The position numbers were made by a program, and so were the translations under genes. DNA of 64,000 nt from Streptomyces buecherae (GTDB lineage: Bacteria; Actinomycetota; Actinomycetes; Streptomycetales; Streptomycetaceae): NCBI RefSeq assembly GCF_014295035.1, contig NZ_CP060404.1, forward strand, positions 1,592,001-1,656,000, read 5' to 3'. Position 1 is the stretch's first letter. Every line of letters begins with the position of its first letter. Shown here in pieces: positions 55,576 through 64,000 of the stretch. The notes beneath the pieces are model-generated. The model ran no database searches. It worked only from the letters and a program-made list of their open reading frames with translations, and was not told where the DNA came from.

Positions 55576-55727
55576 CACCGCCGCGCGGGCCCCGCGACCG
55601 CCCGTGCCACGCCCGGCCCACGGGCGGTCGACGCCTGATCCGGGCCCGTGCCGGGGCACGGGCCCGGCCCGCGCCCGGCGCCCCGCGTCGGCCCCGAACC
55701 GAGTTCGTCGATCCCCGAGGACCGCGC

Positions 55728-56654
55728 ATGAGCGAGCACCGGATCACCGTCGTGGTGATCACCCACAACCGTCGCGCCGAACTCCTGCACACCATGGAGC
55801 GGCTCGCCGCGCTGCCGGAGCGGCCACCGGTGATCGTGGTCGACAACGCCTCGACGGACGGCACGGCCGCCGCGGTACGGGCCCACCGGCCGCCGGTGCG
55901 GCTGGTCGAGCCCGGTCGGAACCTGGGGGCGGTCGGCCGGAACCTGGCCGCGCGTCTGGTCGACACGGACTACATCGCCTTCTGCGACGACGACTCGTGG
56001 TGGGAGCCGGGCTCCCTGACCGCCGCGGCCGACCTGCTCGACGCCCACCCACGGCTGGCCTCCGTCACCGCGCGCATCCTCGTCCACCCGCCGCTGACCG
56101 ACGGGGGCGAGCCGGCGGGGGAACCGTTCGAGGACCCCATCGTCGCCGAGCTGCGCGACTCGCCGCTGGAGGGTCCGGACTGGCTGCCCGGCCCGGCGTT
56201 GGGGTCATTCCTGGCCGCCGCCACCGTCCTGCGCGCCGACGCCTTCCGCGCGGCGGGCGGCTTCTCGCCGCGGCTGTGGCTCGGCGGCGAGGAGGAGTTG
56301 CTCGCCGCCGACCTCGCCGCCCGTGGCTGGTGGCTCGCCTACGCGCCGGAGCTGACGATCCACCACCGGCCGTCCGCGAGCCGCGACGCGCGGCTGCGCC
56401 GCCGCCACGGGATCAGGAACACCCTGTGGTTCGCCTGGCTGCGCCGCTCGGCACCGGCCGCGCTGCGCCGTACCGCCCGCCTCGCGGCGACGGTGCCGCG
56501 CGACGCGACCTCCGTGCGCGCCGTGGGCGAGGCGCTGGCCGGGCTGCCCTGGGTGGTCCGCGAGCGCCGGCCGCTGCCGCCGGCGGTGGAGCGTCGCCTG
56601 GCCCTCCTGGAGGCGCCGCAGAACGCCTCGTCGGCCCGCCGCTACGTCGGCTGA
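55728..56654 (+). CDS. Family 2 glycosyltransferase
   Basis: This is a GT-A-fold inverting transferase of 308 residues. The nucleotide-binding start ITVVVITHNRRAEL, the VVDNASTDGT loop and the DxD-type metal site in AFCDDDSWWEPG are clear. The acceptor region is in FSPRLWLGGEEELLAADLAARGW. Such enzymes move a sugar from a nucleotide donor to a lipid, glycan or small molecule. There is no membrane helix, so it acts in the cytosol or at the membrane face. ATG at 55728 follows GAGGA. It opens a run of sugar genes that continues off the right end. Confidence 0.93.
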   Translation: MSEHRITVVVITHNRRAELLHTMERLAALPERPPVIVVDNASTDGTAAAVRAHRPPVRLVEPGRNLGAVGRNLAARLVDTDYIAFCDDDSWWEPGSLTAAADLLDAHPRLASVTARILVHPPLTDGGEPAGEPFEDPIVAELRDSPLEGPDWLPGPALGSFLAAATVLRADAFRAAGGFSPRLWLGGEEELLAADLAARGWWLAYAPELTIHHRPSASRDARLRRRHGIRNTLWFAWLRRSAPAALRRTARLAATVPRDATSVRAVGEALAGLPWVVRERRPLPPAVERRLALLEAPQNASSARRYVG

Positions 56655-56712
56655 CCGGCGGGTCCCCGCAGCGCACCGACGACGGCCGGTGCCGGCCCCA
56701 AGGAGTTGATCC

Positions 56713-57642
56713 GTGCCCCGAACCCTGCTGACCGGCTGGTTCAGCTTTCTGCACGGCGAGGTGACCGCGGGTGACCTGCTCGTCGCCGACGTGGTGCGCG
56801 ACGCGCTGCGCGGGGCGTCCATCCCGTACGACACCGCCTGGTCCCCCACCTTCCGGCCGGCGGGGCTGCACCTGGAGAACGTGGACCCGGCCGCGTACAC
56901 GCACCTGGTCTTCGCGTGCGGGCCGCTGCACTCGCGGCGGCCCGCCGCCGACGGCGTCCCGGCGCCGCTGCTCGAACTGCACCGTCGCTTCGCCGGCTGC
57001 CGGCGCATCGCCGTCGGTGTCTCCGTGGTGGACCCGGCCGACCCGGCGGTCACCGGGTTCGACGTGGTGCTGGCGCGCGACGAGGCGGCGGCGACGGGCG
57101 CGCCGGACCTGAGCCGGCACGCACCGCCGCCGCGGGCGGTGCCGGTGGTCGGCGTGGTGGTGACCGAGGGCCAGCACGAGTACGGCGCGCGCCGGCGCCA
57201 CGGCGAGGTGGCGCGGGCCATCGAGGCGTGGGCCGGCGGGCTCGACGCCGCCCGGTTGCCGCTCGACACCCGCCTTGACGCCCAGGACTGGCGGCTGCCG
57301 GCCAGCCCGGACCAGGTGCACGCGGTCTTCACCCGGCTGGACGCAGTGGTGACCACCAGGCTGCACGGGCTGGTGCTGGGGCTGCGGGCCGGGACGCCGG
57401 TGTTGGCCGTCGATCCGGTGGCGGGCGGCGCGAAGGTCAGCGCCCAGGCCGCCGCGCTCGGCTGGCCGATGGTGCTGCCGGCCGAGCGGGCGACGGCGGC
57501 CGAACTCGACGAGGCGCTGGACTGGTGCCTGAGCCCGGCCGGGCGCGCCCGGGCCCGCGAGCTTGCCGACTCCGCCGGCGCGCCCACGGGCCCGGGCCTC
57601 CTCGCCGACCTGCTGCGCCACCTCGCTCCCGGTACGGGGTGA
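56713..57642 (+). CDS. Polysaccharide pyruvyl transferase family protein
   Basis: The 309-residue protein has the GT-B-like fold of CsaB/WcaK pyruvyl transferases. It begins LTGWFSFLHGEVTAGDLLVADVV and shows VFACGPL. The conserved TTRLHGLVLGLRAGTPVLAVD with its key His and the GGAKV loop lie near residues 215-245. Enzymes of this group add a ketal-linked pyruvate to sugars of surface polymers. Some relatives have drifted to other transferase roles. The GTG start at 56713 has AAGGAG seven bases upstream. It follows the glycosyltransferase gene by 58 bases on the same strand. Confidence 0.85.
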   Translation: MPRTLLTGWFSFLHGEVTAGDLLVADVVRDALRGASIPYDTAWSPTFRPAGLHLENVDPAAYTHLVFACGPLHSRRPAADGVPAPLLELHRRFAGCRRIAVGVSVVDPADPAVTGFDVVLARDEAAATGAPDLSRHAPPPRAVPVVGVVVTEGQHEYGARRRHGEVARAIEAWAGGLDAARLPLDTRLDAQDWRLPASPDQVHAVFTRLDAVVTTRLHGLVLGLRAGTPVLAVDPVAGGAKVSAQAAALGWPMVLPAERATAAELDEALDWCLSPAGRARARELADSAGAPTGPGLLADLLRHLAPGTG

Positions 57643-57670
57643 CGGGTGGCCGGGCGCGGCGGGCGGGCGC

Positions 57671-57687
57671 GGGCGGGTCTCCCGCCC
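57671..57687. terminator. Hairpin between convergent pyruvyl transferase and MFS genes
   Basis: GGGCGGG-TCT-CCCGCCC forms a seven-base stem with a three-base loop, 28 bases after the pyruvyl transferase stop. Further GC-rich symmetric sequence follows to 57755. Confidence 0.45.
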
Positions 57688-57758
57688 GTGACGGCGCGGG
57701 CCCGCCACGGCGCGGGCCCGGCGTCGCTACGCGGGTCCGGGGCCCGCGCGGTCCGCGC

Positions 57759-59282
57759 TCAGGCGGCCTGGCCCAGGGCGGCCTGGGTGCTGACGGACGG
57801 GCGCGGTGCCAGCCGGCCGACCTCCCAGGTCGTCAGCAGGCGGGAGCGGAGCAGGGTGCCCGCGCCCACGGCGCCGGCGACGAGCAGTCCCCCGACGATC
57901 AGGGCGCCCCGGGCCCCGGCGAACTCCATCAGCAGGCCGAGCAGCGGCGGGCCGACCAGGCCCCAGCCGGTGCTGGCGCTGCGCCACACGCCGAGTACCC
58001 GGCCCCGCATGTGCGACGGCGGGTCGGTCTGCAGGACGGTGGTCCCCGCCGTGTCGGAGACGGACTCCACCATGGCCATCGGCAGCACCAGCAGGAGCAG
58101 CGGGAACAGCGAGGGGGAGAGCCCGGCGGCGATCTGGAGCAGCGCGCCGGCGGCCGTCAGCGTGCCGACCAGCCGTACGGAGGGGTTCTGCATGCGGCCG
58201 GCGAGCACGGCGCCGGCGATACCGCCCGCGGCCAGCGCCGTGGAGACCGTGCCGAAGTCGGCGGCGCTGCCGTGCAGCGCGCCGGTGACCAGTACCGCGA
58301 GCGTCAGCCCGTAGTTGCGGCCGAAGATCGCGCCGAGGCCGGTGATGACGGCCAGCGCCACCAGGCGCGGCCTGCGCAGGAAGAAGGCCAGCCCCTCGCG
58401 GGCGGTCATCCGCGCGGCGGCGCTCTCCCTGGCGGCCTGTTCGGCGGAGACCGCCCGGGTGGTGGCGGTGTCCGGCTCGGCGGGCTCGGGCGGCGCGAAG
58501 CGCAGGAAGGGGATGACGGCGGCGACGAAGAGGAACGACAGCCCGTTGGTGACGTAGGCCGCGGCGGTGCCGAACACCCCGATGGCCACGCCGGCCGCCG
58601 CCGTGCCGGCGAGGCGGCCGACGCTGTGCACGACCGAACCGAGGGCGATGGCGGACGGCACGTCCTCGCGCGGGACGAGGTCGTTGCCGAGCAGGGCGGT
58701 CGCCGGGCCGTCGATCGTGGCGACCAGGCCGGTGACGACCGCGAGCGCCATCAGCAGCCCCAGGTCGAGCTGGTCGAAGGCGACCAGTGCGGCGGTGGTG
58801 AAGGCCACGGCGCCCAGCACGGCCTGGCTGACGGCGGCGGTCAGTTTCCGGGGCCAGCGGTCGACGGCCGTGCCACCGAACACGCCGAGCAGCAGGCCGG
58901 GCCCGGCCTGCGCGGAGAGCGAGAGGCCGGTCGCCGCGGCGGAGCCGGTGACCTGGAGCACGAGCAGGTTCTGCACGGTGAGCTGCATCCAGGTGCCCGC
59001 GTTGGACACCAGGTTCGCCACCGACCACCAGCGCATGCTCGGGTAGCGCAGGCAGCGCCAGGGCGAGCGCTCACGCGTGGCGCCCTGGTCGGCGCGGCCC
59101 GGCGCGCCCCGGCGCCCGAGGCGGGCACGGGCCCGCTCCGTGCGGGAGGGGGTGTCCGCGAGGGCGGGCGTGGCGTCGGGGTCGGCCACGGCGTGGGCCG
59201 TCTCGCGGAGGTCGTCAAGGCGCGCGTCGGGCGCCGGGGCGGGCGCGGGCACGCGGGCGAGGGCGGAGACAGAAAGGGGCAC
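57759..59282 (-). CDS. MFS exporter, MFS_3/EntS-like
   Basis: This is a membrane transporter of about 507 residues with 12 helices after a long polar tail of about 80 residues. Landmarks are VANLVSNAGTWMQLTVQNLLV (helix 1), GGTAVDRWPRKL in the cytoplasmic loop between helices 2 and 3, and NGLSFLFVAAVIPFL before the central loop. This pattern is that of the MFS_3 group, which includes siderophore and drug exporters. The substrate is unknown. GTG at 59282 is the best available start, but it has no clear ribosome binding site, so the true start may be inside the tail. It is opposite in direction to the sugar genes around it. Confidence 0.88.
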   Translation of the reverse strand: MPLSVSALARVPAPAPAPDARLDDLRETAHAVADPDATPALADTPSRTERARARLGRRGAPGRADQGATRERSPWRCLRYPSMRWWSVANLVSNAGTWMQLTVQNLLVLQVTGSAAATGLSLSAQAGPGLLLGVFGGTAVDRWPRKLTAAVSQAVLGAVAFTTAALVAFDQLDLGLLMALAVVTGLVATIDGPATALLGNDLVPREDVPSAIALGSVVHSVGRLAGTAAAGVAIGVFGTAAAYVTNGLSFLFVAAVIPFLRFAPPEPAEPDTATTRAVSAEQAARESAAARMTAREGLAFFLRRPRLVALAVITGLGAIFGRNYGLTLAVLVTGALHGSAADFGTVSTALAAGGIAGAVLAGRMQNPSVRLVGTLTAAGALLQIAAGLSPSLFPLLLLVLPMAMVESVSDTAGTTVLQTDPPSHMRGRVLGVWRSASTGWGLVGPPLLGLLMEFAGARGALIVGGLLVAGAVGAGTLLRSRLLTTWEVGRLAPRPSVSTQAALGQAA

Positions 59283-59818
59283 GTCGGCACGTTTCGTGAA
59301 GAGCCCAGCAGGCTCGGAGAACGGACTCGGGTGAGGGAGGCTGGCCCGCGCCGTGCGGTCGTGGCCTCGGTCGGGCCGCCGCTGCGCGGGGGGGGCGGGA
59401 TCGATCGATTCACCGCACCCAGCCAAGGCGCTACTGTCCCAGACGACGGCGGCCCGCCGCTGTGACCCGGGCCTCTCTCTCGCAGGCGAGGAGGGAAGTT
59501 CCCCTGCGTTCCCATGGATTGAACGCCTACGTGCCCTTGGTCACAAGGTCCGCCAGGGCCCTTCCAGCCACCCGTACGGGGTGCTCACGACCGGTCGTAC
59601 GAGATGCTCCCGACCGGCCGTAGGGCCTTCGGCACGCGGCTCATGGCACCTGACGCGGCGCCGTGCGTACGGGCGCGTACGGGCGCGTACGGGCGGGCGT
59701 ACGGACGGACGCCCTGGGGGCGGCGCGCCACCGCCTACGCACCGCCACCCCCGCGCGACGCTTCGCGACTCACCCGCTTGGCCCGCGTGAACCGTGTGGG
59801 GCGGGTACTCCGGCAGAC
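59283..59818. other. Divergent intergenic region, 536 bases
   Basis: No convincing gene. Three exact ten-base GCGTACGGGC repeats (59665-59694) and a partial fourth lie about 130 bases before the flavodoxin-like gene. No other structured element stands out. Confidence 0.5.
59665..59694. repeat. Three tandem GCGTACGGGC units
   Basis: Ten-base unit, three exact tandem copies followed by a diverged GGGCGTACGG. Upstream of the flavodoxin-like gene. Confidence 0.8.
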
Positions 59819-60424
59819 ATGAAGGCACTCGTGATCAACTGCACCCTCAAGCCGACCCCCGCCCCCTCCAACACCGAGGCGCTGGCCGCCGTGGTGGTGG
59901 CGGAGTGCGCCCGCCGGGGAGTGCCGTCCGATGTCGTACGGGCGGTCGACCTCCAACTCGCCCCCGGCGTCGAGCGGGACATGGGCGGCGACGACCAGTG
60001 GCCGACCGTGCACGAGCAGATCCTCGCGTCGGAGATCCTCATCATCGCCTCGCCCACCTGGCTCGGGCGGCCCTCGTCGGTGGCACAGCGGGTCCTGGAG
60101 CGGATGGACTCGATGCTCAGCGAGACCGACGACGCCGGCCGGCCGGTGGCGTTCAACCGGGTCGCGGGCGTCGTGGTGACGGGCAACGAGGACGGCGCGC
60201 ACCACGTGATCAGTGAGATCAGCGGGGCGCTGGTGGACATCGGGTTCACGGTGCCCGGCCAGTCGTGGACGTACTGGCACCTGGGGCCCGGGCCCGGGCC
60301 CGACTTCCTGGACGACGAGCGCGGGCACGACTGGGCGCGGTCGACCGGCAAGGCCATGGCCGCGAACCTGATCGGAGTAGCGGAGGCGCTCAGCGTCCGG
60401 CCGCTCGGCCCGCCGCCTTCCTGA
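59819..60424 (+). CDS. Flavodoxin-like NAD(P)H-dependent FMN reductase
   Basis: The 201-residue protein has the flavodoxin fold. It begins MKALVINCTLKPTPAPSNTE, the phosphate-binding loop for FMN. It has EILIIASPTWLGRPSSVAQRVLERMD and a GVVVTGNEDGAHHV strand that contacts the isoalloxazine ring. Relatives reduce quinones, azo dyes or flavins with NAD(P)H. The exact role here is unknown. It sits between the MFS exporter and the nucleotide-sugar genes but has its own promoter region, so it need not belong to that cluster. ATG at 59819 is used. Confidence 0.88.
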   Translation: MKALVINCTLKPTPAPSNTEALAAVVVAECARRGVPSDVVRAVDLQLAPGVERDMGGDDQWPTVHEQILASEILIIASPTWLGRPSSVAQRVLERMDSMLSETDDAGRPVAFNRVAGVVVTGNEDGAHHVISEISGALVDIGFTVPGQSWTYWHLGPGPGPDFLDDERGHDWARSTGKAMAANLIGVAEALSVRPLGPPPS

Positions 60425-60671
60425 GCGCCGGCCGACCGCCGCCCCGGCTCCGCGCGCCGCCGGCACGGCCCGCCGCGCGCCGTTCGGTCGGGGCGGAACG
60501 CTCCGGCAGTGTCGCGGGACACAGGCACTCGTGTCAGTCTGAAAGCTGTTTAGGCCCATTTGTTGGGATATTTCGTCTCGACGAAGACACCGGCAGCACG
60601 CACGAGCACCCTGCCCGGGCCGGCCGTCACCCCCGCGACCGGCCGACCCGACCGGCACCGAAGGAGGGCAC
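60425..60671 (+). promoter_or_regulatory. Promoter region of the nucleotide-sugar genes
   Basis: GTGTC-GCGG-GACAC (60509-60522) is a perfect five-base inverted repeat. An AT-rich block at 60540-60575 follows, containing CCCA-TTTGT-TGGG and GATATT, a plausible -10 element. The rest of the region is GC-rich. Confidence 0.35.
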
Positions 60672-61634
60672 ATGAACACCTCTGCCGCACCCCGCTGGCG
60701 CCACGCCGTCGTCACCGGAGGCGCCGGCTTCGTCGGCTCTCACCTGTGCGCCGCGCTCCTCGACCAGGGGACGGACGTCACCTGCATCGACGACCTCAGC
60801 ACCGGGGCGCAGCAGAACATAGCGCCCTTCCTCGGCAGCCAGCGGTTCACCTTCCAACGCGCCAACGCCTGCCGGCCGTTGGAGGTCGACCGCCCGGTGG
60901 ACCTCGTCCTGCACTTCGCCTCCCCCGCCTCCCCCGCGGACTACCTGCGGCTGCCCGTGCACACGCTGGAGACCGGCAGCCTGGGCACGCGCAACGCGCT
61001 CGCCCTGGCCCGCGCCCACCAGGCGCGCTTCGTGCTGGCCTCCACCTCGGAGGTCTACGGGGACCCGCAGCGCCACCCGCAGAGCGAGGACTACTGGGGC
61101 AACGTCAACCCGGTGGGCCCGCGCAGCGTGTACGACGAGGCCAAGCGCTTCGGCGAGGCGCTGACCACCGCGGAGGCGGGGGCGAACGGCGTCGACACCG
61201 GCATCGTGCGGCTGTTCAACACCTACGGACCGCGCATGCGCGGGTACGACGGCCGCGCCGTGCCCACCTTCATCCGGCAGGCGCTGGCCGGCGAGCCGCT
61301 CACGGTCACCGGGGACGGTCGGCAGACGCGTTCGCTGTGCTACGTGGACGACACCGTGCGCGGCATCCTCGCCGCCGCCGCGTCCGACCTGCGCGGCCCG
61401 GTCAACCTCGGCAACCCGGTCGAGATCACCATGCTCGAACTCGCCCACCTCGTCGTGGAGTTGACCGATTCCCGGTCCACCGTCCGGTTCATCGAACGGC
61501 CCACCGACGACCCGGCGGTGCGCTGCCCGGACATCACGTTGGCCCGCGGCAAGCTCCAGTGGGAGCCGCGCGTCACCGCGCACGAGGGCCTGCGCCGCAC
61601 CATCGGCTGGTTCCGTCAGCGACTCGCCGCCTGA
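60672..61634 (+). CDS. NAD-dependent nucleotide-sugar decarboxylase/epimerase, UDP-glucuronate decarboxylase-like
   Basis: This extended short-chain dehydrogenase of 320 residues has GGAGFVGSHL for NAD. It also has the STSEVYGDPQRHPQSEDYWG stretch and YDEAKR (catalytic Tyr and Lys). These, with HFASPASPADY and GNVNPVGPRSVYDEAKRF, are the marks of UDP-xylose synthase, which oxidises and decarboxylates UDP-glucuronate. A related sugar nucleotide cannot be excluded. ATG at 60672 has AAGGAGG just upstream, a strong site. It probably supplies a pentose donor to the glycosyltransferases in this cluster. Confidence 0.88.
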   Translation: MNTSAAPRWRHAVVTGGAGFVGSHLCAALLDQGTDVTCIDDLSTGAQQNIAPFLGSQRFTFQRANACRPLEVDRPVDLVLHFASPASPADYLRLPVHTLETGSLGTRNALALARAHQARFVLASTSEVYGDPQRHPQSEDYWGNVNPVGPRSVYDEAKRFGEALTTAEAGANGVDTGIVRLFNTYGPRMRGYDGRAVPTFIRQALAGEPLTVTGDGRQTRSLCYVDDTVRGILAAAASDLRGPVNLGNPVEITMLELAHLVVELTDSRSTVRFIERPTDDPAVRCPDITLARGKLQWEPRVTAHEGLRRTIGWFRQRLAA

Positions 61635-61716
61635 CCCGGCCGCCGGCCGCCGGCCCGGCCGTTGCCCCCCGCCGACCCGACGACACCGTCGCATTCGCCG
61701 AAAGGCCCCCGGTCCT

Positions 61717-63534
61717 ATGCGCGTTCTGGGAATCAACGCCCTCTTCCACGACCCCGCAGCAGCCCTCGTCATCGACGGTCACACCGTCGCCGCGGCCGAG
61801 GAGGAACGCTTCTCGCGCCGCAAGCACGGCAAGCGCCCCGTGCCGTTCGCGGCCTGGGAGATGCCCGAGCACGCCGCGCGGTGGTGCCTGGCCCAGGCCG
61901 GGCTGCGGCCCGAGGACCTGGACGCGGTCGCGTACTCCTTCGACCCCACCCTGGCCCGCCCCGCCGACACCATGGGCCTCGACGACCCGTGGGACCACCT
62001 GCGGCTCGCCTACGCGCGGGAGGCGCCCGGCTTCCTGCACACCGTGCTGCCCGGGCTCGACCCGGACATCGTGCGCTTCGTCCCGCACCACATGGCGCAC
62101 GCCGCCTCCAGCGCCTTCGGCGCCCCGGGCGCGGACTCCTCCTCCGTGCTCGTGCTCGACGGCCGTGGCGAGCGCACCTCGCACCTGGCGGCCCGCCGCG
62201 TCGGCGCGCGCCTGGAGCCGCTGCACGGGCAGGAGTTGCCGCACTCGCTGGGCCTGGTCTACGAGGAGCTGACCGAGCACCTGGGGTTCCTGCGCTCGTC
62301 GGACGAGTTCAAGGTGATGGCGCTCGCCTCGCACGGCCGCCCGCGCGTGCTCGGCGAGCTGCGCCGGTACGTGCACGCCACCGGGGACGGCGGGTTCCGC
62401 GCGGCGGGCGTGCCCTGGCACGAGCTGTGCCCGCCGCGCCGGCCGGACGAGGCGTGGACCCAGGACCACGCCGACGTGGCCGCCAGCGCCCAGGCGTGCC
62501 TGGAGGAGACGCTGCTCGACCTCGCGCGCTGGCTGCACGGGCACACCCACGACGAGGTGTTGACGCTGGCCGGCGGCGTGGCCCTGAACTGCGTCGCCAA
62601 CTCCCGGATCGCCCGCGAGGGCCCGTTCGGCGCGGTGTGGGTGCAGCCGGCCGCCGGCGACGCGGGCACCGCGCTGGGCGGCGCGCTGCTGCTCAGCGCC
62701 GAACGGGGCGCCGCGCCGGACCCGATGCCCGGCGCGGCGCTGGGCCGCGGCTGGTCGGACGCCGAACTGGAGGCCCGGCTCAAGACGGCGGCCGTGCCCT
62801 ACGAACGCCCCGACGACGTCGCCGACACGGTCGCCGAGGCGTTGGCCGACAACGCCATCGTGGCCTGGTTCCAGGGGCGTTCCGAGTACGGGCCGCGGGC
62901 GCTCGGGCACCGCTCGCTGCTGGCCCACCCCGGGCACGCCGGGAACCTGGAGCGGCTCAACGACGTGAAGGGGCGCGAGCAGTTCAGGCCCGTGGCGCCG
63001 ATGGTGCTCGCCGAGCGGGCGCCCGACCTCTTCGACGGGCCGTTGCCCAGCCCGTACATGCTCTTCGTGCACGACGTGGCGCCGGAGTGGCGCGAGCGGA
63101 TCCCGGCCGTGGTGCACGTGGACGGCACCGCGCGCATCCAGACCGTCGACGCGACCACCGAGCCGCTGGTGGCCCGGATGCTGGCCGCCTTCGAGCGGCG
63201 CACGGGCCTGCCCGTGGTCGTCAACACCAGCCTCAACACGGCCGGCCGGCCCATGGTCGACGACCCGCGCGACGCGTTGGAGTGCTTCGGCTCCGCGCCC
63301 GTCGACCTGCTGGCCATCGGGCCGTTCGTGGTGCGCCGCGCGGACTTCTTCGCCGCGCGCCGCGACGAGGCGGCGGCCTCGGCCGGGCAGAGCTCGTACC
63401 GCCAGGGCTCCTACGAGCCGACCGCGGGCGCCGACGACGCCGCGGCGCTGGCCGACGACGCCGCGCCGCCCGACTGGGCCGCCCACGGGCCCGCCCGCTA
63501 TCCCACCCCCGACCACCAGGGAGGCAGCCGATGA
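61717..63534 (+). CDS. Carbamoyltransferase, NodU/CmcH family
   Basis: This is a 605-residue O-carbamoyltransferase that moves carbamoyl from carbamoyl phosphate to a hydroxyl through a carbamoyl-AMP intermediate. The N-terminal Kae1-like ATP-binding domain starts MRVLGINALFHDPAAALV and has HHMAHAASSAFGAPG with metal-binding histidines. The C-terminal YrdC-like domain has FQGRSEYGPRALGHRSLLAHP and NTSLNTAGRPMVDDP. A 60-residue low-complexity Ala/Asp tail follows. It is overlapped by the next glycosyltransferase start (ATGA), so both belong to one transcript. The target is likely a sugar made by the neighbours. Confidence 0.93.
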   Translation: MRVLGINALFHDPAAALVIDGHTVAAAEEERFSRRKHGKRPVPFAAWEMPEHAARWCLAQAGLRPEDLDAVAYSFDPTLARPADTMGLDDPWDHLRLAYAREAPGFLHTVLPGLDPDIVRFVPHHMAHAASSAFGAPGADSSSVLVLDGRGERTSHLAARRVGARLEPLHGQELPHSLGLVYEELTEHLGFLRSSDEFKVMALASHGRPRVLGELRRYVHATGDGGFRAAGVPWHELCPPRRPDEAWTQDHADVAASAQACLEETLLDLARWLHGHTHDEVLTLAGGVALNCVANSRIAREGPFGAVWVQPAAGDAGTALGGALLLSAERGAAPDPMPGAALGRGWSDAELEARLKTAAVPYERPDDVADTVAEALADNAIVAWFQGRSEYGPRALGHRSLLAHPGHAGNLERLNDVKGREQFRPVAPMVLAERAPDLFDGPLPSPYMLFVHDVAPEWRERIPAVVHVDGTARIQTVDATTEPLVARMLAAFERRTGLPVVVNTSLNTAGRPMVDDPRDALECFGSAPVDLLAIGPFVVRRADFFAARRDEAAASAGQSSYRQGSYEPTAGADDAAALADDAAPPDWAAHGPARYPTPDHQGGSR

Positions 63535-64000
63535 GCGGCGCCGACGCGACGCCGCCGTACGCGGTCGTCATCCCGACGCTGGGCCGGCCCAGCCTGACGG
63601 CCTGCCTGCGGGCGCTGGCCGACGCGGGCGAACCCGGGCCGAGCCGGATCGTGCTGGTCGACGACCGGCCGCCGGAGCGGTGCACGGCGCTGCCGGTCGC
63701 GGTGCCCGACGTGCTGCGCGACCGGGTCGAGATCGCGTTCGGCTGCGCGGGCGGGCCCGCCGCGGCGCGCAACATCGGCTGGCGCGCCGCCCGCGAGCCG
63801 TGGGTGGTCTTCCTCGACGACGACGTCATCCCCTCCCCCGGCTGGGCCACCGCGCTCGCCGCCGACCTGGCCGCCGCGACGCCCGACACGGCCGCCGTCA
63901 CCGCCCGGATCGCCGTGCCGCTGCCCGCCGACCGCCGGCCGACGGACTGGGAACGCGGCACCGCGGGCCTGGCCACGGCGCGCTGGATCACCGCCGACAT
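63531..64000 (+). CDS. Family 2 glycosyltransferase, N-terminal part
   Basis: The frame is open from the ATG at 63531 to the right edge, giving the first 156 residues. The GT-A start YAVVIPTLGRPSLTACLRAL is followed by IVLVDDRPPERC and the metal-binding VVFLDDDVIPSPGW, typical of family 2 enzymes. The ATG overlaps the stop of the carbamoyltransferase gene. Its donor and acceptor are unknown. The cluster continues beyond the window. Confidence 0.92.
   Translation, partial: MSGADATPPYAVVIPTLGRPSLTACLRALADAGEPGPSRIVLVDDRPPERCTALPVAVPDVLRDRVEIAFGCAGGPAAARNIGWRAAREPWVVFLDDDVIPSPGWATALAADLAAATPDTAAVTARIAVPLPADRRPTDWERGTAGLATARWITAD

Overview
The window looks like a chromosomal segment from a Streptomyces species or close relative. 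Base composition is very GC-rich with GC-biased third codon positions. Starts are often GTG, and genes are packed with ATGA or GTGA stop/start overlaps. The gene families are typical of the genus: modular type I polyketide synthase, [3Fe-4S] ferredoxin with cytochrome P450, streptogrisin-type protease, RNase Sa, PASTA-less Ser/Thr kinases and an XRE-cupin regulator. Two genes carry the rare TTA leucine codon read by the bldA tRNA.

Layout. (1) 1-4725, minus strand: the edge of a polyketide cluster, with the N-terminal 975 residues of a PKS subunit (docking helix, KS, methylmalonyl-type AT, start of DH), then a ferredoxin and a P450. (2) 5222-9683: a small Fic-domain gene pair, an HD-domain hydrolase, a MerR regulator and a divergent flavin monooxygenase with a TTA codon. 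(3) 9766-18402, minus strand: a sugar-acid locus. It holds a PfkB (2-keto-3-deoxygluconate) kinase, KDPG aldolase, a GntR/HutC regulator, a ribose-type ABC importer (lipoprotein, permease, single-domain ATPase), a ROK kinase and a membrane-anchored protein of unknown role. (4) 19482-21058: a secreted RNase Sa-like ribonuclease divergent from an XRE-cupin regulator and a small membrane protein. (5) 21122-42556: a broad purine-to-glyoxylate region. It includes allantoinase and an IclR regulator (AllR-like), malate synthase, a MocA-like nucleotidyltransferase, a nucleobase permease, 8-oxoguanine deaminase, urate oxidase, 5-hydroxyisourate hydrolase and OHCU decarboxylase, with a DauR-like regulator. 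Two paralogous Ser/Thr kinases, a streptogrisin C-like protease and a LysR regulator are interspersed. (6) 43111-55575: a zinc-ribbon protein, a three-gene AMP-ligase operon with a divergent GAF-LuxR regulator, a FAD monooxygenase, a GNAT acetyltransferase, CorA, a phage beta-protein family gene and a small membrane protein. (7) 55728-64000: a sugar or cell-surface cluster that runs off the right end. It has two family-2 glycosyltransferases, a pyruvyl transferase homologue, an MFS exporter, a flavodoxin-like protein, a UDP-glucuronate decarboxylase-like enzyme and a carbamoyltransferase.

How the genes fit together. The purine genes give nucleobase uptake, guanine-derivative deamination, urate to allantoin by three enzymes, allantoin opening by AllB and glyoxylate entry into central carbon by malate synthase. 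A shared inverted repeat (TCAAC-N5-GTTGAA) lies upstream of both allB and the urate operon, and the IclR-type regulator gene is divergent from allB. Xanthine dehydrogenase and the allantoate-degrading enzymes are not in the window. All regulatory sites were read by eye from symmetry and position and should be treated as candidates.
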